From: Nitrosospira multiformis
GTDB taxonomy: Bacteria; Pseudomonadota; Gammaproteobacteria; Burkholderiales; Nitrosomonadaceae
Direction of reading: 5' to 3'
Length of the DNA stretch: 64,000 bases
Assembly (NCBI RefSeq): GCF_003050865.1
Contig: NZ_QAOK01000012.1
Coordinates: 1 to 64,000, forward strand
Part shown: positions 8,667-17,772 of the stretch, piece after piece
How the letters are laid out: every line of letters begins with the position of its first letter
Position numbering within the stretch: the stretch's first letter is position 1
Program-made: the position numbers and the translations under genes
Notes under the pieces: model-generated
Told to the model about the DNA's origin: nothing
The model's database searches: none
Seen by the model: only the letters and a program-made list of their open reading frames with translations

Positions 8667-10577
8667 ATGTTAATCAACATGACGAATCAACAGATGCCAT
8701 CGGGACATCCTCTCGAGCGCCAGCCTCTGGGTCTGCTGTGCCTTGCCGCGCTGGGAGTGGTTTACGGGGATATCGGAACAAGCCCGTTATACGTCATGAA
8801 GACGGTTTTCGACCCCATCCATGGACTTGCTGTCACCGAGAGCAACGTGATCGGTATCATTTCGCTCATTTTCTGGACGATCATGATCGTGGTGTCGCTC
8901 AAATACGTAACGTTGATCCTGCGGGCCGACAATCACGGTGAAGGCGGGATCATGGCGTTGCTATCGCTGGCCAGCTCATCCGTCACAGACCGTCCGCGGT
9001 TGCACAACATTCTGTTTCTCATCGGCGCATTCGGGGCAGCACTGTTTTTTGGCGATGGTGTTATCACGCCTGCCATTTCAGTATTGAGCGCAGTCGAGGG
9101 TCTTGAAGTTGCCACACCGCTGCTCCAGCCTTACGTGCTACCCATCACCGTGGCTGTGCTGATCGCGCTTTTCATGCTGCAACAGCGAGGAACGGGGGGA
9201 ATTGGCGCCTTGTTCGGGCCCGTCATGGTGATATGGTTCGTCAGCCTGGGACTTATAGGTTTGATCAATATCGCGGGCGCGCCACAGATCGTCGCGGCAT
9301 TCAATCCCATGTATGCCTTTGCCTTTTGTATCAGTAATGGCTGGCTGGCATTTATTGCCCTGGGAGCGGTGGTGCTGGCAGTGACAGGGGGCGAGGCGCT
9401 TTATGCGGATATGGGACACTTTGGCGCGAAGCCGATCCGGTTGGCCTGGTATGGAGGCGTTCTTCCCGCCCTTACATTGAACTATCTGGGGCAAGGCGCA
9501 CTGCTGCTGTCCAATCCATCCGCAATCTCTAATCCTTTCTTTCTGCTGTTTCCTTCATGGGCGCTTTATGGCGCGGTAGCTCTGGCGACTGCCGCCACCG
9601 TGATCGCCTCGCAGTCCGTCATCTCCGGTGTTTTCTCGGTGACCAGGCAAGCCATTCAGTTGGGCTTCCTGCCGCGCATGCAGATCCGGCACACCTCGGA
9701 ACGTAAGATCGGGCAGATATACATCCCGTTTGTCAACTGGACTCTGCTGTCGGTTGTCCTCATGGCGGTACTGGGCTTCGGTTCATCCTCCAATCTTGCC
9801 TCGGCATATGGGGTAGCGGTCACGACCACGATGGTTATCGAAACCACGCTCACTTTTTTCGTGCTCCGCTATGCCTGGAATTATCCATTCCTCCTGGGCA
9901 TCCTGGTAACTGCATTTTTCCTGACGATCGACAGTGCGTTCTTCTCCGCCACCATACTGAAAGTTGCCCAGGGGGGCTGGTTCCCGCTCGTAATCGGGTC
10001 CGTCATTTTTTTCATTATGATCACCTGGAGTCGTGGGCGGCAAATTCTGGTCGATCACCTGCGATCGGTTGCCATACCGCTCCAATCCTTCCTCGAATCG
10101 CTTATCGCACATCCCCCCACAAGGGTCGCCGGTACCTCGGTTTTCTTGACGGCCAATCCCGACGGTGTACCCCACGCCCTGTTGCATAATCTTGCCCATA
10201 ACCAGGTCCTGCATGAGCGTGTGGTTTTCCTCACGGTGGCATACCAGGAAACTCCCTGGGTGCCGGTAGAGCAGCGGGTCTCGATAAAACCCCTGATGGA
10301 AAACTGTTACCAGATCACGGTGCGGTACGGCTTCAAGGATGAGGCGAATCTGCCGTATGCACTCGAATTGTGCGAACCGCATGGCCTCGTGTTCGAACCC
10401 TTGAGGACCTCCTACTTCCTGAGCCGCGAGATCGTGGTGCCCAGTCCGGGTGCCGGCATGTCCCTGTGGCGTGAACGCCTGTTCGCGGCAATGGTGCGCA
10501 ACGCCAGCAATGCCGCGGAATACTTCAAACTGCCGGCAAACCGTGTACTTGAACTAGGGGCGAGAGTGGAGATTTAG
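8667..10577 (+). CDS. kup: Low-affinity potassium transport system protein Kup
   Basis: A 636-residue protein from the ATG at 8667 (an alternative ATG is at 8679). The N-terminal LGVVYGDIGTSPLYVMK and the following RADNHGEGG segment are diagnostic of KUP/HAK/KT transporters. About twelve hydrophobic helices fill residues 20-440, followed by a cytoplasmic C-terminal domain containing the YGFKDEANLP region. The protein takes up K+ with protons across the inner membrane. It is a single-gene unit with its own terminator downstream. Confidence 0.95.
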   Translation: MLINMTNQQMPSGHPLERQPLGLLCLAALGVVYGDIGTSPLYVMKTVFDPIHGLAVTESNVIGIISLIFWTIMIVVSLKYVTLILRADNHGEGGIMALLSLASSSVTDRPRLHNILFLIGAFGAALFFGDGVITPAISVLSAVEGLEVATPLLQPYVLPITVAVLIALFMLQQRGTGGIGALFGPVMVIWFVSLGLIGLINIAGAPQIVAAFNPMYAFAFCISNGWLAFIALGAVVLAVTGGEALYADMGHFGAKPIRLAWYGGVLPALTLNYLGQGALLLSNPSAISNPFFLLFPSWALYGAVALATAATVIASQSVISGVFSVTRQAIQLGFLPRMQIRHTSERKIGQIYIPFVNWTLLSVVLMAVLGFGSSSNLASAYGVAVTTTMVIETTLTFFVLRYAWNYPFLLGILVTAFFLTIDSAFFSATILKVAQGGWFPLVIGSVIFFIMITWSRGRQILVDHLRSVAIPLQSFLESLIAHPPTRVAGTSVFLTANPDGVPHALLHNLAHNQVLHERVVFLTVAYQETPWVPVEQRVSIKPLMENCYQITVRYGFKDEANLPYALELCEPHGLVFEPLRTSYFLSREIVVPSPGAGMSLWRERLFAAMVRNASNAAEYFKLPANRVLELGARVEI

Positions 10578-10640
10578 AGATGCTGTTCCTCCGCTTCAGT
10601 TACCTCTGCCTCGAGCGACGGTAACTGCCGCTTCCTCTCA

Positions 10641-10666
10641 AAACCCGCTTCGGCGGGTTTTTGTTT
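10641..10666 (+). terminator. Rho-independent terminator after kup
   Basis: AACCCGC and GCGGGTT form a 7-bp stem around a TTCG tetraloop, followed immediately by a T-rich run (TTTGTTT). It lies 64 bases after the kup stop codon and clearly ends that transcript. Confidence 0.88.
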
Positions 10667-10814
10667 AACCAGCTCGATATTTCTAACAAATCGACGGGCC
10701 GCGCAAAACGTAAAGCTTGGCATTTTTAGTATCCCTTATCCATTTATCCGTAAAACCCAATGTCGATTAGATTGCTAGCTTGAGGAATTTCAGCGTGACC
10801 ATTGAAGCATCAAC

Positions 10815-11129
10815 GTGAATGCGCTCCGAATAAACGAACGGTATCCAGGCATTCACGGTATCGGTTTCGCCAAATATATCCCCTCGTCACAGCTTGCCGT
10901 CCATACTGAAGAAGTACGTGCGGAAGGTTTCCCATCCTATAAAGTTCAGGAGCTGTGTAAGTTAGAATTTAGGGGACCGGTGAACCAATACTCCAGGTTT
11001 GAACACTCACAACCAGCAGAATTACCAGCAGAACTACCTGAGCCAGAAGATCTTCTGACCGATATCATGACACTCAAAAATTGGCGCGAGGAATACATGG
11101 AATGCTTCCTCCCTACAGCGGCTGGATAA
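10815..11129 (+). pseudogene. CHASE-domain remnant
   Basis: The first 42 codons read RINERYPGIHGIGFAKYIPS followed by VRAEGFPSYKV-like sequence, which matches the core of CHASE extracellular sensor domains of histidine kinases and diguanylate cyclases. The frame has no signal peptide, transmembrane helix or output domain; an in-frame stop lies just upstream at 10803, and the downstream part is a short Pro/Glu-rich stretch of unknown origin. It therefore looks like a relic of a larger sensor gene. It ends four bases before sbcD and might now be read through into it. Confidence 0.5.
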
Positions 11130-11133
11130 CAGC

Positions 11134-12363
11134 ATGAAACTCTTCCATACCTCCGACTGGCACATTGGCCGGACCCTATATGGCAGAAAACGGTACGAGG
11201 AATTCGAGGCATTTCTGACATGGCTGGCAGAGATGATTCAGAGGAACGAAATTGATGCCCTTCTGGTAGCCGGTGATATCTTTGATACCAGCGCTCCAAG
11301 CAATCGTGCCCAGGAACTCTATTATCGTTTTCTCTGGAAGGTAGCAGCTTCATCATGCCGCCATGTGATCATCGTCGCGGGTAATCACGATTCCCCTTCA
11401 TTTCTCAATGCACCCAAGGAGCTGCTCAAAGCCCTTGATGTCCATGTAATCGGTAGCACCTCCGAATCTCTTGAAGATGAAGTACTGGTGCTCCGAAATG
11501 AGCAAGATGTGTCCGAACTGATTGTCTGCGCTGTGCCGTATCTTCGTGACAAAGACATCCGCGTGGCGGAAGCCGGCGAGAGTGTCGAGGATAAGGAACG
11601 GAAGCTGCTCGCCGGTATTCGCGATCACTACGCTGCCATAGCCGCCCTGGCCGAACAGAAGCGCATGGAGCTTGGGGTAGATATTCCCATCGTTGCCACG
11701 GGCCACCTTTTCGCCGCTGGAGGGCAAACTATCGAGGGTGACGGTGTGCGGGACCTTTATGTCGGTTCGCTGGCTCATGTGAGCGCCGGGATTTTTCCTG
11801 CATCCTTCAGCTACCTGGCGCTTGGCCACCTCCATGTCCCGCAGAAGGTAAACGGTTCCGAAATCATACGATACAGTGGTTCTCCTCTACCCATGGGGTT
11901 CGGGGAGGCTAGACAACAGAAGAGCGTTTGCCAGGTTGAATTCCACAGTACTGCGGCGTCTGTTCAACTGATCGATGTGCCGGTGTTTCAGAAGCTCGAA
12001 CGTATCAAGGGAGACTGGGGCGGTATCTCCACCCAGATTCGTAAACTGTCAGCGACCGGCTCTCAAGCATGGCTCGAAGTCATCTACGAAGGTGAAGAAG
12101 TAATCGGCGATCTGCGCGAGCGTCTGGAAATCGCGATTACCGGCACTCAAATGGAAATTCTGCGGGTGAAGAACAATCATATTATCGATCGCGTCCTTGG
12201 AAAAATCCATGAAGAAGAAACACTGGACGATCTCAGTGTGAACGACGTATTCGAGCGATGCCTGACCGTACATGAAGTGCCTGAAGACCAGCGGCCAGAA
12301 TTACTTCGTGCTTATCAGGAAGCGCTTTCGTCTCTCTATGAGGACGACATGCAAGCGGAATAG
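11134..12363 (+). CDS. sbcD: Exonuclease SbcCD, subunit D (Mre11-like nuclease)
   Basis: A 409-residue calcineurin-like metallophosphoesterase. The motifs run in order: FHTSDWHIGRTL (D-x-H) at the N-terminus, LVAGDIFDT (GD), IVAGNHDSP (GNHD), ATGHLFAAGG, and LGHLHVPQ (GH-x-H), all metal ligands of the Mre11/SbcD family. With SbcC it cleaves DNA hairpins and protein-blocked ends and processes double-strand breaks. The gene is followed after 11 bases by sbcC, forming the usual two-gene operon. Confidence 0.96.
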   Translation: MKLFHTSDWHIGRTLYGRKRYEEFEAFLTWLAEMIQRNEIDALLVAGDIFDTSAPSNRAQELYYRFLWKVAASSCRHVIIVAGNHDSPSFLNAPKELLKALDVHVIGSTSESLEDEVLVLRNEQDVSELIVCAVPYLRDKDIRVAEAGESVEDKERKLLAGIRDHYAAIAALAEQKRMELGVDIPIVATGHLFAAGGQTIEGDGVRDLYVGSLAHVSAGIFPASFSYLALGHLHVPQKVNGSEIIRYSGSPLPMGFGEARQQKSVCQVEFHSTAASVQLIDVPVFQKLERIKGDWGGISTQIRKLSATGSQAWLEVIYEGEEVIGDLRERLEIAITGTQMEILRVKNNHIIDRVLGKIHEEETLDDLSVNDVFERCLTVHEVPEDQRPELLRAYQEALSSLYEDDMQAE

Positions 12364-12374
12364 AGAGGCTGTGG

Positions 12375-15300
12375 ATGAAGATATTGCAGGTACGATTCAA
12401 GAATCTGAATTCGCTGGTGGGTGAATGGGAAATCGACCTGACGCACCCGGCCTTTACCTCCGACGGTATTTTTGCCATCGCCGGTCCGACCGGTGCCGGC
12501 AAGACAACCATCCTCGATGCCATTTGCCTCGCTCTCTACGGGCGGACGCCCCGGCTGAGCAAGGTCACCAAAAGCGGAAACGAGATAATGTCTCGTCAGA
12601 TCGGCGAATGCTTTGCTGAAGTGACATTTGAAACTCAGGCCGGTCGTTTCCGTTGCCACTGGAGCCAGCACCGGGCACGTAAAAAACCGGATGGCGAACT
12701 TCAGGCTCCGAAACATGAGATTGCTCATGCCGATTCAGGGGAGATTTTGGAATCCAAGATCAAGGGGGTCGCCGACCAGATCGAGGCGGCTACCGGTATG
12801 GATTTTGACCAATTTACCCGATCCATGTTGCTGGCTCAGGGAGGCTTTGCCGCATTCCTGCAGGCGTTACCTGATGAGCGGGCGCCGATCCTGGAGCAGA
12901 TAACGGGCACGGAGATTTATAGCAAGATATCCATCCGCGTCCATGAGCGCCAGCGTGAAGAGCGGGAAAAACTGAATCTGTTTCAGGCTGAAACAGCCGG
13001 TATCGTGATTCTGGAGCAGGAACAGGAAAAGGATATTCAACAGGAACTCGAGTCAAAACAGAAAGAAGAGTCCGGTCTGACCAGAAAATTAATGGATACG
13101 GATAAAGCCATCACGTGGGTGAAGGCCGTAGATGGACTGAGGAAGGAAATCGACAACCTGACAGCGGAAGCGAGCAAACTGCAAGCCGACATCGGCATTT
13201 TTAAACCAGAGCGTGACAAACTCAGCCGGGCAATTCAGGCAGCGTCACTGGAGGGTTCCTACGCGACGCTGACCGCAATCCGAACACAACATGCGGATGA
13301 GCAGAAGGCACTGAAAACTGAGGAAGCAGCCCTTCCTGAACTGGCATCCTCTGCAAAGGCACAGGCCGAATCCCTGAAATCGACTGAGCAGCAGTCCACC
13401 GGAGCCAAAGCGGAGCTGGAAGTTGCTTTACCGCTCATCAGGAAGGTTCGTTCCCTCGATCAGACGCTTGCCGACCGGAAAAAGGCTATCTCGAAAGATG
13501 AAGACAGCTGCAGAAAGGACGCGATAAAGATCGATGCTGACAAACAGGCCAAGCTGAAAGAACAGGGAAAACGCGCCGATGCTGAAAAGAATCTGAAGGT
13601 TGCTGAAGATTATCTCAAGGAGAACGCTCAGGATGAGTGGCTGATAAGCGGTCTAGCCGGTGTTGAGGAACAACTGGACAATTTGCTCTCCAGGCAGAAG
13701 GAAATAGCTCAAAAAGAGGCCGATAAAGAGAAGGCAGTGACGGCTCTGGAACAGGCAACAAGAAAACTAGCTGCCTGCCGGAGGCAATGCGGGGCTCGGA
13801 AACAGGAGCTGGAGAACACATCAAAGAATCTCCAACAAGGCAAAGATAAATTAAGCCAGTTATTGGGTGACCGGCTGTTGCGTGAATACCGCACAGAAAA
13901 GGAAATCCTGCTTCGAGAAATGGTTCTTCTGAAAAAAATAGCGGAACTTGAAGATCACCGGGCTAAATTGGAAGATGGCAAACCATGCCCGCTTTGTGGC
14001 GCGACAGAGCATCCATTTGCGGAGGGCAACGTTCCCATTCCCGATGAAATCGAACGGAAGATTGAGGCGCTCGACAGACTGATAAGCAAGGCTGAGGATC
14101 ATGAAACCGCCATCAGACATTTTGAGGAAGCCGAAGGCACAGCCCGTAAAAATTTGATGGACGGTGAAAAACAGGAAATAACAGCGATTAATGACAAAAA
14201 AACTGCCGAGCAAGCCCTTGCCGAGCTGCAGGAATATCTGGAAAAACTCCAAACTGATATTACCGCGCTGAAGCAGGCTGTATCAGCCAAACTCCAACCA
14301 CTTGGCATTGCGGAAATTCTGGATTCCAATGTTTTGTCACTGCTGGAATCCCTTCGAGAGCGTGTTAAAGCATGGCAGATACAGGTCAAGAGAAAGACTG
14401 ATATCGAGAAGCAGATTGGAGATTTCGATAGCGAGTTGAAAAGGTTGGACGCAGTCATTGAAACTCAAAGCAATGCATTAAATGAAAAACGGGAATATCT
14501 GGAGTCCCTCAAAAAGGATTACGCCGCTGGATGTAAAGAGCGGAAAGAACTGTACGGTGATAAAGATCCTGATGATGAAGAACGCCGTTTGAACAGGGGT
14601 ATTTCCGTTTCAGAGGAGGTCGAAAGGAAGGCCAGAGTCCTGCATAATGATCTTCAGCAGAAATTGAATGCTGCCAAGACTCAAATTGAAGCTCTGAAAA
14701 AGCGCATTGGTCAAAGAGACCCGGAACTGAAGGAGCTGGAAGCCGAATTTGCAGAAGCATTTGGATTAGCCGGTTTTTCAGATGAAAAACAGTTTCTTGA
14801 AGCCAGACTCACGGTTGGGCAAAGGGATGCGCTATCTGCAAAGGCAAAGAATCTGGACGATCACCAAATAGATCTCAAGGCCAGACAAAAGGATCGAGAA
14901 GCGCGTTTGGACACGGAAGCTGCGAGGAAGATTACCGACAAATCTCTTGAGGAACTGGAACCGCAATTCAAGGATTACGAGGAGTCCCTGAGACAGCTAC
15001 GGGATACTATTACCCGTCTCAAACACAGACTGAGCGAGAATGCTGCTGCCAAAGAACGGCTGGAGGCAAAGCAAGCGGCTATCGAGGCTCAAAAAATAGA
15101 GTGCCGCCGCTGGGAAAATCTGCACGAATTGATTGGCTCAGCAGATGGAAAGAAATACCGGAATTTTGCCCAAGGGCTGACCTTTGAGATGATGATTAGC
15201 CATGCTAACCGGCAACTTCATAAAATGACCGATCGCTATCTGCTGGTTCGCGATGATACTCAGCCCTTGGAACTCAACGTTGTTGACAACTATCAGGCGG

Positions 15301-15641
15301 GTGGGATTCGATCCACGAAAAACCTTTCAGGTGGCGAGAGTTTCATCGTCAGTTTGTCGCTGGCGTTGGGGTTGTCTCACATGGCCAGCAAAAACGTTCG
15401 AGTGGATTCGCTTTTTCTGGATGAAGGCTTCGGCACGTTGGACGAAGAAGCACTGGATACTGCTCTGGAAACTCTTGCGAGCTTGCAGCAGGACGGTAAG
15501 TTGATTGGCGTGATCTCGCATGTCCCAACTCTCAAGGAGCGCATCAGCACACAGATTCTGGTAATTCCTCAAACCGGTGGAAGGAGCGAGATATCTGGAC
15601 CAGGCTGCAGAAGAAACATAACCGGTCAGACTTCTATTTAA
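12375..15641 (+). CDS. sbcC: Exonuclease SbcCD, subunit C (Rad50-like ATPase)
   Basis: A 1088-residue SMC-like protein. Walker A is GPTGAGKTT near residue 38; two long charged coiled coils follow, joined by the zinc-hook CPLCG near residue 538; the C-terminal half ends with the ABC signature NLSGGESF and Walker B SLFLDEGFGTLD near residue 1010. The ATPase controls access of DNA to the SbcD nuclease. Length and layout are typical. A 12-bp palindrome, AACCGTACGGTT, spans the stop codon region at 15640-15651. Confidence 0.96.
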   Translation: MKILQVRFKNLNSLVGEWEIDLTHPAFTSDGIFAIAGPTGAGKTTILDAICLALYGRTPRLSKVTKSGNEIMSRQIGECFAEVTFETQAGRFRCHWSQHRARKKPDGELQAPKHEIAHADSGEILESKIKGVADQIEAATGMDFDQFTRSMLLAQGGFAAFLQALPDERAPILEQITGTEIYSKISIRVHERQREEREKLNLFQAETAGIVILEQEQEKDIQQELESKQKEESGLTRKLMDTDKAITWVKAVDGLRKEIDNLTAEASKLQADIGIFKPERDKLSRAIQAASLEGSYATLTAIRTQHADEQKALKTEEAALPELASSAKAQAESLKSTEQQSTGAKAELEVALPLIRKVRSLDQTLADRKKAISKDEDSCRKDAIKIDADKQAKLKEQGKRADAEKNLKVAEDYLKENAQDEWLISGLAGVEEQLDNLLSRQKEIAQKEADKEKAVTALEQATRKLAACRRQCGARKQELENTSKNLQQGKDKLSQLLGDRLLREYRTEKEILLREMVLLKKIAELEDHRAKLEDGKPCPLCGATEHPFAEGNVPIPDEIERKIEALDRLISKAEDHETAIRHFEEAEGTARKNLMDGEKQEITAINDKKTAEQALAELQEYLEKLQTDITALKQAVSAKLQPLGIAEILDSNVLSLLESLRERVKAWQIQVKRKTDIEKQIGDFDSELKRLDAVIETQSNALNEKREYLESLKKDYAAGCKERKELYGDKDPDDEERRLNRGISVSEEVERKARVLHNDLQQKLNAAKTQIEALKKRIGQRDPELKELEAEFAEAFGLAGFSDEKQFLEARLTVGQRDALSAKAKNLDDHQIDLKARQKDREARLDTEAARKITDKSLEELEPQFKDYEESLRQLRDTITRLKHRLSENAAAKERLEAKQAAIEAQKIECRRWENLHELIGSADGKKYRNFAQGLTFEMMISHANRQLHKMTDRYLLVRDDTQPLELNVVDNYQAGGIRSTKNLSGGESFIVSLSLALGLSHMASKNVRVDSLFLDEGFGTLDEEALDTALETLASLQQDGKLIGVISHVPTLKERISTQILVIPQTGGRSEISGPGCRRNITGQTSI

Positions 15642-16081
15642 CCGTACGGTTTACATATTCCATCATGGCGTTTTGGTGAGCGCGGCTTGGCCTGATAAAT
15701 TTTTGCTTCAGGCTAGTCGTCCCGCCATTGCTTTTCCTTGTGATCGTGTCGAAAATATTTCCAAAAGCAGTTATTCATTCCATGCATATCTTTATAAGGT
15801 GATGAAAATTGGTCATTATTATAATAGGCATAGATTTTGCTTCCTAGAGATTAAGTGAGGAGCTCAAGTTATGCGAAAGCATGGAGGGCGCCGTGAGAAT
15901 TTCGACCTGCGAATTTTATCTTGACAAATAAAGATGGTTATAGTAGTTCGAACATATCCAGTATGTGCTATTGTTTCCTTCGAATTAGGTATACTGTTAT
16001 TTATCAATAAATGGCAAGTTCAGAAATTGATGAGTACAGCATATGGTTCAAACGCACTCTACATACGCGAGAGGCTATATC
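15642..16081. other. A+T-rich intergenic region upstream of the HPr-rel-A-type cassette
   Basis: About 440 bases, clearly more A+T-rich than the flanking genes. A consensus-like -35 element TTGACA lies at 15921-15926, with only poor -10 matches 12 to 17 bases on (TATAGT at 15939-15944). A second TATACT hexamer lies near 15990. A 61-codon frame at 15673-15858 shows no recognisable features. The change in composition at the sbcC boundary suggests the start of an acquired segment. Confidence 0.45.
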
Positions 16082-16525
16082 ATGTCTGAAAAGCAATCAA
16101 ATAAACAAGAATCAGAGCCACTCAGTTTGAAAGAACAAGCTGGCAATTTGCCTGAATCGAGCAGGAGGCGCTTACTCAAGGGTACGGTAGCCATTCCCAT
16201 AATCATGACCCTGCGCAGTGGTGCGGCACTGGCGCGTACGAGCAATCTCGTGGGACCTACTGAAGATATAAATAGCGCACAGAAGGATGAAAATGGGGAT
16301 TTATATTGTGTTCATCCAAGCTCAGAGGCATATACGGGCACTGGTCCTGTTGATCTTGGAGCCAGTCCAACCGCCACCGTCAATCCGATAAACGATGCAA
16401 ATGGCGTTACGGATCTGCAAGCTCAAGCTACAGCATGCCAAAACGGGGGTGGAGTTCTGATATCTGCAACTGCCTGGAGTTCTGTTCTGCCAAAGTTGAG
16501 CAGTATCTCAACCATCACGACGTAA
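16082..16525 (+). CDS. Tat-like signal precursor protein, putative substrate of the adjacent cassette
   Basis: A 147-residue protein from the ATG at 16082, chosen because a GAGAGG ribosome-binding site lies 7 bases upstream; the frame opens 39 bases earlier without one. Residues 27-51 form a signal with consecutive arginines (SSRRRLLKG) followed by a hydrophobic stretch and ALA at about 49-51, like a twin-arginine signal. The mature part is small, Ser/Thr/Ala/Asn-rich, and has two cysteines (in LYCVHP and TACQNG). No enzymatic domain is recognisable. It directly precedes PqqD-like, HPr-kinase-like and nucleotidyltransferase genes, so it is a plausible target of that system. Confidence 0.7.
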   Translation: MSEKQSNKQESEPLSLKEQAGNLPESSRRRLLKGTVAIPIIMTLRSGAALARTSNLVGPTEDINSAQKDENGDLYCVHPSSEAYTGTGPVDLGASPTATVNPINDANGVTDLQAQATACQNGGGVLISATAWSSVLPKLSSISTITT

Positions 16526-16565
16526 ATCGCATTGGTCCGATAGCGGACTCTCCAACACCAAGAGC

Positions 16566-16852
16566 GTGCCTTCAAAAGTTTGCTGGCGGTCGGTCAGCTT
16601 CTCATTCCTGCAGATCCAGGAATGGAATGAGGAATTCACCGTATTCCAACCTGATTCGGGGAAAACCCATTTTCTGAATCGGATGGGAATGCAGATTCTT
16701 TCGACTCTTGACAGTCTCCCGCGTCGGCAAATGATGTCTGCATTCTCCTGGCTGAGCAATTCCAGTTGCCGCAAGACCAGAATTTTTTCCAGCAGATCAT
16801 AAAGACTCTTCATCATCTTGACGAGCTTGGCCTGATTGAGAAGGCAGAATAG
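16566..16852 (+). pseudogene. PqqD-like peptide chaperone (HPr-rel-A type), interrupted by a frameshift
   Basis: Read from the GTG at 16566, the first 51 codons give a PqqD-like N-terminal half (EWNEEFTVFQPDSGKTHFLN, then a short helix ending in TLDSL). At the CCC run 16718-16720 the frame breaks: continuing there gives junk and a stop at 16800. Moving to the -1 frame at the CCC yields PASANDVCILLAEQF and a C-terminal helix ending LDELGLIEKAE with a stop at 16850-16852. Joined, the product is about 95 residues, the usual size for this family. The break is either a real one-base loss, a sequence error, or ribosomal frameshifting. PqqD-like proteins bind peptide substrates for modifying enzymes. 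Confidence 0.75.
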
Positions 16853-16863
16853 GAACCGTCGAT

Positions 16864-17772
16864 GTGATAGTGGGACAGATCCCGTTCAGCGAATTTTTCT
16901 CGTTGCTCTCAAACCAGGGGCTCAGGGTCAAGATGGGTCCCTTCAATGTGCAAATCCGCACAGCGTCTTCAACCCTTGCGGAGCATTTATACAGCCTCTA
17001 TGGGGATTACGAACTGGTGGAGCGTGATCTCGCCGAGTTTCACGTGCAGATTAGTCCAGTACGGCTCATAAAAAAGCCATTCTCTCCCCATGCCCGTTTT
17101 TTTCTTGATGGGCGCTCGTTATCTCCACCGTTTCCCGCGGAGCAAGCACTTGCAGCACTTGAATGGGGCATTAATCTCGCGATTGCGGCAAGGATCAATC
17201 ATTTATTATTATTCCATTCAGCCATAGTCGAGAGAAATGGTTACGCAGTAATACTTCCTGCATGGCCAGGCAGTGGCAAAACCACGTTATGTACAGCCTT
17301 GGTGCATCGGGGATATCGGTTGTTCTCGGATGAATTTGGACTGATGGATCCCGGTCGTGAAATTTTTTTACCTATTCCAAGACTGATGCCACTCAAGAAT
17401 GAGTCTATCCGTGCCATAAGAAATTACCTGCCGGAAGCAACTCTCGGACCTGAAATAAGAAATACGCACAAAGGTACAATTGCGTATGTTCGTCCTCCCA
17501 CTGAAAGTATCGCGCGCTCCGACGAAACTGCAAAGGCAAAGTGGATTATATTCCCCAAATGGATGTCTGATGCCCCGCTCAGATTGGAGACTCTTCCTGA
17601 CTCAGAAGCTTTTCTCCTTTTAGCCAGTAACTCATTCAATTATGAAGTTTTGGGCGATACGAGTTTCCAGGCTGTCACCCGCCTCATAAGAAGCTGCCGC
17701 TGCTATAAACTGATCTATTCGGATTTTGACGCCGCATTAACTGCTATAGATGCGTTGACTGATGACATATAA
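16864..17772 (+). CDS. HPr kinase/phosphorylase-related protein (HprK-related kinase A)
   Basis: A 302-residue protein from a GTG start. The HPr-kinase-like P-loop is PAWPGSGKTTL (residues 132-142), preceded by FHSAIVE (His118) and followed by LFSDEFGLMD near residues 153-162, which matches the acidic motif of HprK-like ATPases. It lacks the N-terminal domain of true HprK and is the size of the HPr-rel-A family, whose members occur beside PqqD-like and nucleotidyltransferase genes. The substrate is not known; related kinases phosphorylate lasso peptides. It starts 11 bases after the PqqD-like stop codon and overlaps the next gene by 11 bases. Confidence 0.85.
   Translation: MIVGQIPFSEFFSLLSNQGLRVKMGPFNVQIRTASSTLAEHLYSLYGDYELVERDLAEFHVQISPVRLIKKPFSPHARFFLDGRSLSPPFPAEQALAALEWGINLAIAARINHLLLFHSAIVERNGYAVILPAWPGSGKTTLCTALVHRGYRLFSDEFGLMDPGREIFLPIPRLMPLKNESIRAIRNYLPEATLGPEIRNTHKGTIAYVRPPTESIARSDETAKAKWIIFPKWMSDAPLRLETLPDSEAFLLLASNSFNYEVLGDTSFQAVTRLIRSCRCYKLIYSDFDAALTAIDALTDDI

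Noticed and set aside
15673-15858. 61-codon frame between sbcC and the cassette
   Set aside because: No signal, domain or ribosome-binding site; A+T-rich intergenic composition explains it.
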